From G963662655 sp963666875 (GTDB taxonomy: Bacteria > Cloacimonadota > Cloacimonadia > Cloacimonadales > JAIOQZ01), in contig CAXXPU010000015.1 of the NCBI GenBank assembly GCA_963666875.2, positions 77,583 to 141,582 of the forward strand: a stretch of DNA of 64,000 bases. The letters run 5' to 3'. The notes beneath the pieces are model-generated. The model made no database searches, was not told the origin of the DNA, and worked only from the letters and a program-made list of their open reading frames with translations. Shown here in pieces: positions 62,277 through 64,000 of this stretch (positions are counted from its first letter, which is position 1; every line of letters begins with the position of its first letter). The translations under genes were made by a program, and so were the position numbers.

Positions 62277-63531
62277 CTACCGCCACCAATACGCCGAGAT
62301 TCCATTCAACTCGCGTACGAAAACCTCATCCCCTTCCACCGCCAGATGACCCCACGTCTCTTCGTCGCTGATCTTACGCGAGTCGAGTAGATCGAATTTC
62401 TCCGGCGTGGCCCGAATCAGCAGTAATTCCCCGCGTTCGTCCAGGGCCAAGATGCGGTCCCCCGCGCCACGAGGCTCCAATACCCTCCGTACGGTTTGGT
62501 GGTCCACTTCTGTTTGCCGTTCGCCAAATCCACACAGGTGAATCGCTTGCTACGCAGGTGCAAATAGGCATGGCCGTCCAGGACAATTGGCGTGGACATG
62601 TATCCCTGCAAGGGTGTTTTCCATGCGATCTTGGGGGCGATCTTGCCGTCGACCCGTTCAAATGTCAACAGAAAGCTCCCGCCACCATAACTACTTGTGA
62701 AGATGGAGTCGCCGACCACCACGGGGGTCAGAATATTCATCCCGAGCATGGCCGGAATATCTCTCGACCAGAGCACCTCCCCTGATTCGGGATTGACCCC
62801 GGCCATCCTCAGTCGCGTCTGTACGATTAGTTGATCCTTACGAGAAGCCGCTCGTAGACGGGTGACGAGAACGCACTACCGAACATCCCGCCGGCGTCTA
62901 CGAGGACGCGCCACACGACCTCACCCGTTCGCTTGTCCACCTTGCAGAACCCCGTGCCGGCCTGGACGTAAACGTGGTCACCCACCACCAGCGGCGAACA
63001 AACGAAGCCAAACGCCGGGAGCGGCGTCTTGAATTTCTCGACGAAATCGACCCGCCAACGCTCCTTGCCGGTCTGCGCGTCCAGACAGACGAGCACGTCT
63101 CGCATTCCGGCCACATACAGTGATTCCCCGTCATAGGCGGGCGTGGACCGAATCCAATCGCCGTTGCGCCTCGCCATGAACGGCACCGACATGGCCCCCG
63201 GCCAGGAAGCCCTCCAGATCTCTTTTCCGGTCTCGCGGTCCAGCGCCCGAACGATTTCCGTCTTTTCGTTCTCCGTCTCGGCGACGAAGACGCGATCCTT
63301 CGCGACAATCGGTCCGGGGTAGCCGGGGCCCAACTCCACCCGCCATTTTCGAGTCAGCCGGTCTTCCCCCAGGCTGTCCGGCCATGCCGGGCCGGGGCTG
63401 AAGCCGTCCCGATTCGGCCCGCGCCATTGGGGCCAGGTTTCGGCAGTGTCGGCCGCCGGACTGGCCTGACCGACCAGCAATAGTACGAACAGGCAGCACG
63501 CGATTATCCGAGTTGGTATCCTAATGCTCAC
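62277..63531 (-). CDS. PQQ-like beta-propeller protein (two frameshifts)
   Basis: Read as one gene of about 418 codons. GTG start at 63531 after GGAGG; signal peptide RIIACCLFVLLLVGQASPA. WPQWRGPNRDG opens the propeller, as in planctomycete PQQ-repeat proteins. Blades carry A-x-D-x-x-T-G-K-E-x-W motifs (LDRETGKEIWRA, LDAQTGKERWRV, VDKRTGEVVWRV, VNPESGEVLWSRD, VDLANGKQKWTT). One A missing at about 62,838-62,840 joins LLV to KDQLIVQTRLRMAGV. One G missing from the run at 62,459-62,463 joins WSLVARG to DRILALDERGELLLI. Periplasmic scaffold or BamB-like; true PQQ binding is unproven. Confidence 0.8.
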
Positions 63532-63578
63532 GCCATCAACCTCCGATTCCGGTTTGTTATGATTGTACCTTACGCCGT

Positions 63579-64000
63579 TTACGGGAGTCCCACGAGCTGT
63601 CGCCCCAATGCCACCGCGTGGACCGCATCGGCCGCGTAACCGTCGGCCCCCAGTTCCCCGGGTAAGTCGTCCGAATTCCTGAACGCTCCTCCGCCCAGGA
63701 GAATTTTGACGTCCGCCCCTCGTGCACTGCTACGGACGGCCTGAATGGCCGTCTCGGCGGCTTCGATCTGAGTTGTCTGCGCAACGGAGAGTCCGAGAAG
63801 ATCCGCGTCGAAGCAATCGACCGCCTGGACCAGATCTCGTACCGGGACATTCGCGCCCAGCAGGACCGCGCGCCAGCCGTCCATTTCGAAGAAATCCGCG
63901 ACGGCCTGCAAGCCGATGTCGTGCTGGTTGCCGGCGACCGCCGCGGCAATCATGGTCTTCCCGTTCGGCGGCTTCACGGCAGCCTGGGCAAGCAACTGGG
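63579..64000 (-). CDS. Corrinoid (B12)-binding domain protein, partial
   Basis: The C-terminal 140 codons of a gene that enters from the right edge: no start is needed at 63995, since the frame is open to position 64000. It shows the cobalamin-binding fold with GNQHDIGLQAVADFFEMDGW (the usual DxHxxG box reads NxHDIG, His kept), then LLGANVP, SVAQTTQ and the KILLGGGAF glycine loop. As in MtrC/MetH-like carriers or MerR-type sensors; the part that decides is outside the window. Confidence 0.85.
   Translation of the reverse strand, partial: QLLAQAAVKPPNGKTMIAAAVAGNQHDIGLQAVADFFEMDGWRAVLLGANVPVRDLVQAVDCFDADLLGLSVAQTTQIEAAETAIQAVRSSARGADVKILLGGGAFRNSDDLPGELGADGYAADAVHAVALGRQLVGLP

Overview
The window is a mosaic of two unlike parts. 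Positions 1 to about 54,850 come from a diderm bacterium, most likely of the FCB superphylum (Cloacimonadota-like). The evidence is lipid A genes including an LpxC-FabZ fusion, several secreted beta-helix or propeller proteins ending in an FlgD-like / type IX-style C-terminal domain (NPFNPTTTI...), patatin-BamA outer-membrane phospholipases, and a Thi4-type thiazole synthase. From about 55,150 to 64,000 the DNA is visibly more GC-rich and its genes look planctomycete-like: nuclease-domain protein, BNR sialidase, ankyrin lipoprotein, PQQ-propeller protein, corrinoid-binding protein. The change falls inside lpxD, which lacks its N-terminal domain. The species assignment is inference from protein style, not from a marker gene.

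Layout, left part. 1-1,680: thiamine operon thi4-thiE-thiC on the minus strand behind a TPP riboswitch. 1,843-7,062: minus-strand operon of a TPR lipoprotein-like protein and two patatin/POTRA/barrel proteins. 7,178-7,250: tRNA-Ala(CGC). 7,262-12,030: large secreted beta-helix protein and a methyltransferase. 12,212-17,082: plus-strand operon PIN-PhoH ATPase, HD-GYP phosphodiesterase, alanine racemase with an unassigned C-terminal domain, zinc-ribbon membrane protein. 17,122-30,097: VOC protein, DsbD-like membrane protein, a 1,786-residue beta-helix protein, TcdA, TatD, a CheB/CheR-like hybrid, and PEP carboxykinase. 30,326-31,635: IS256-family element with 8-bp target duplication. 31,739-38,424: tightly packed minus-strand operon natA, permease-CPBP protease fusion, glmS, recO, cca. 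38,802-42,256: epimerase, TonB-like/outer-membrane protein and membrane protein. 42,507-48,779: three secreted proteins sharing recombined C-terminal cassettes. 48,877-50,320: IS4-like element with a 14-bp target duplication. 50,426-51,679: AT-rich kelch-type lipoprotein. 51,987-54,948: lpxA, lpxC-fabZ and truncated lpxD.

Right part. A nuclease gene, a sialidase, a small conserved membrane protein, an ankyrin lipoprotein, a large secreted protein, a PQQ-propeller protein and the start of a B12-binding protein. Four of these are interrupted, and every interruption I could resolve is repaired by restoring one base to a short mononucleotide run. The 55 kb to the left shows no such interruption. 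That pattern points to sequencing deletions in a separately derived or low-coverage stretch, and supports the idea that the two parts were joined in assembly.

No CRISPR array, prophage or recognisable defence system is present. The least explained coding sequence is the roughly 255-residue C-terminal domain on the alanine racemase and its coupling to PhoH and HD-GYP genes.
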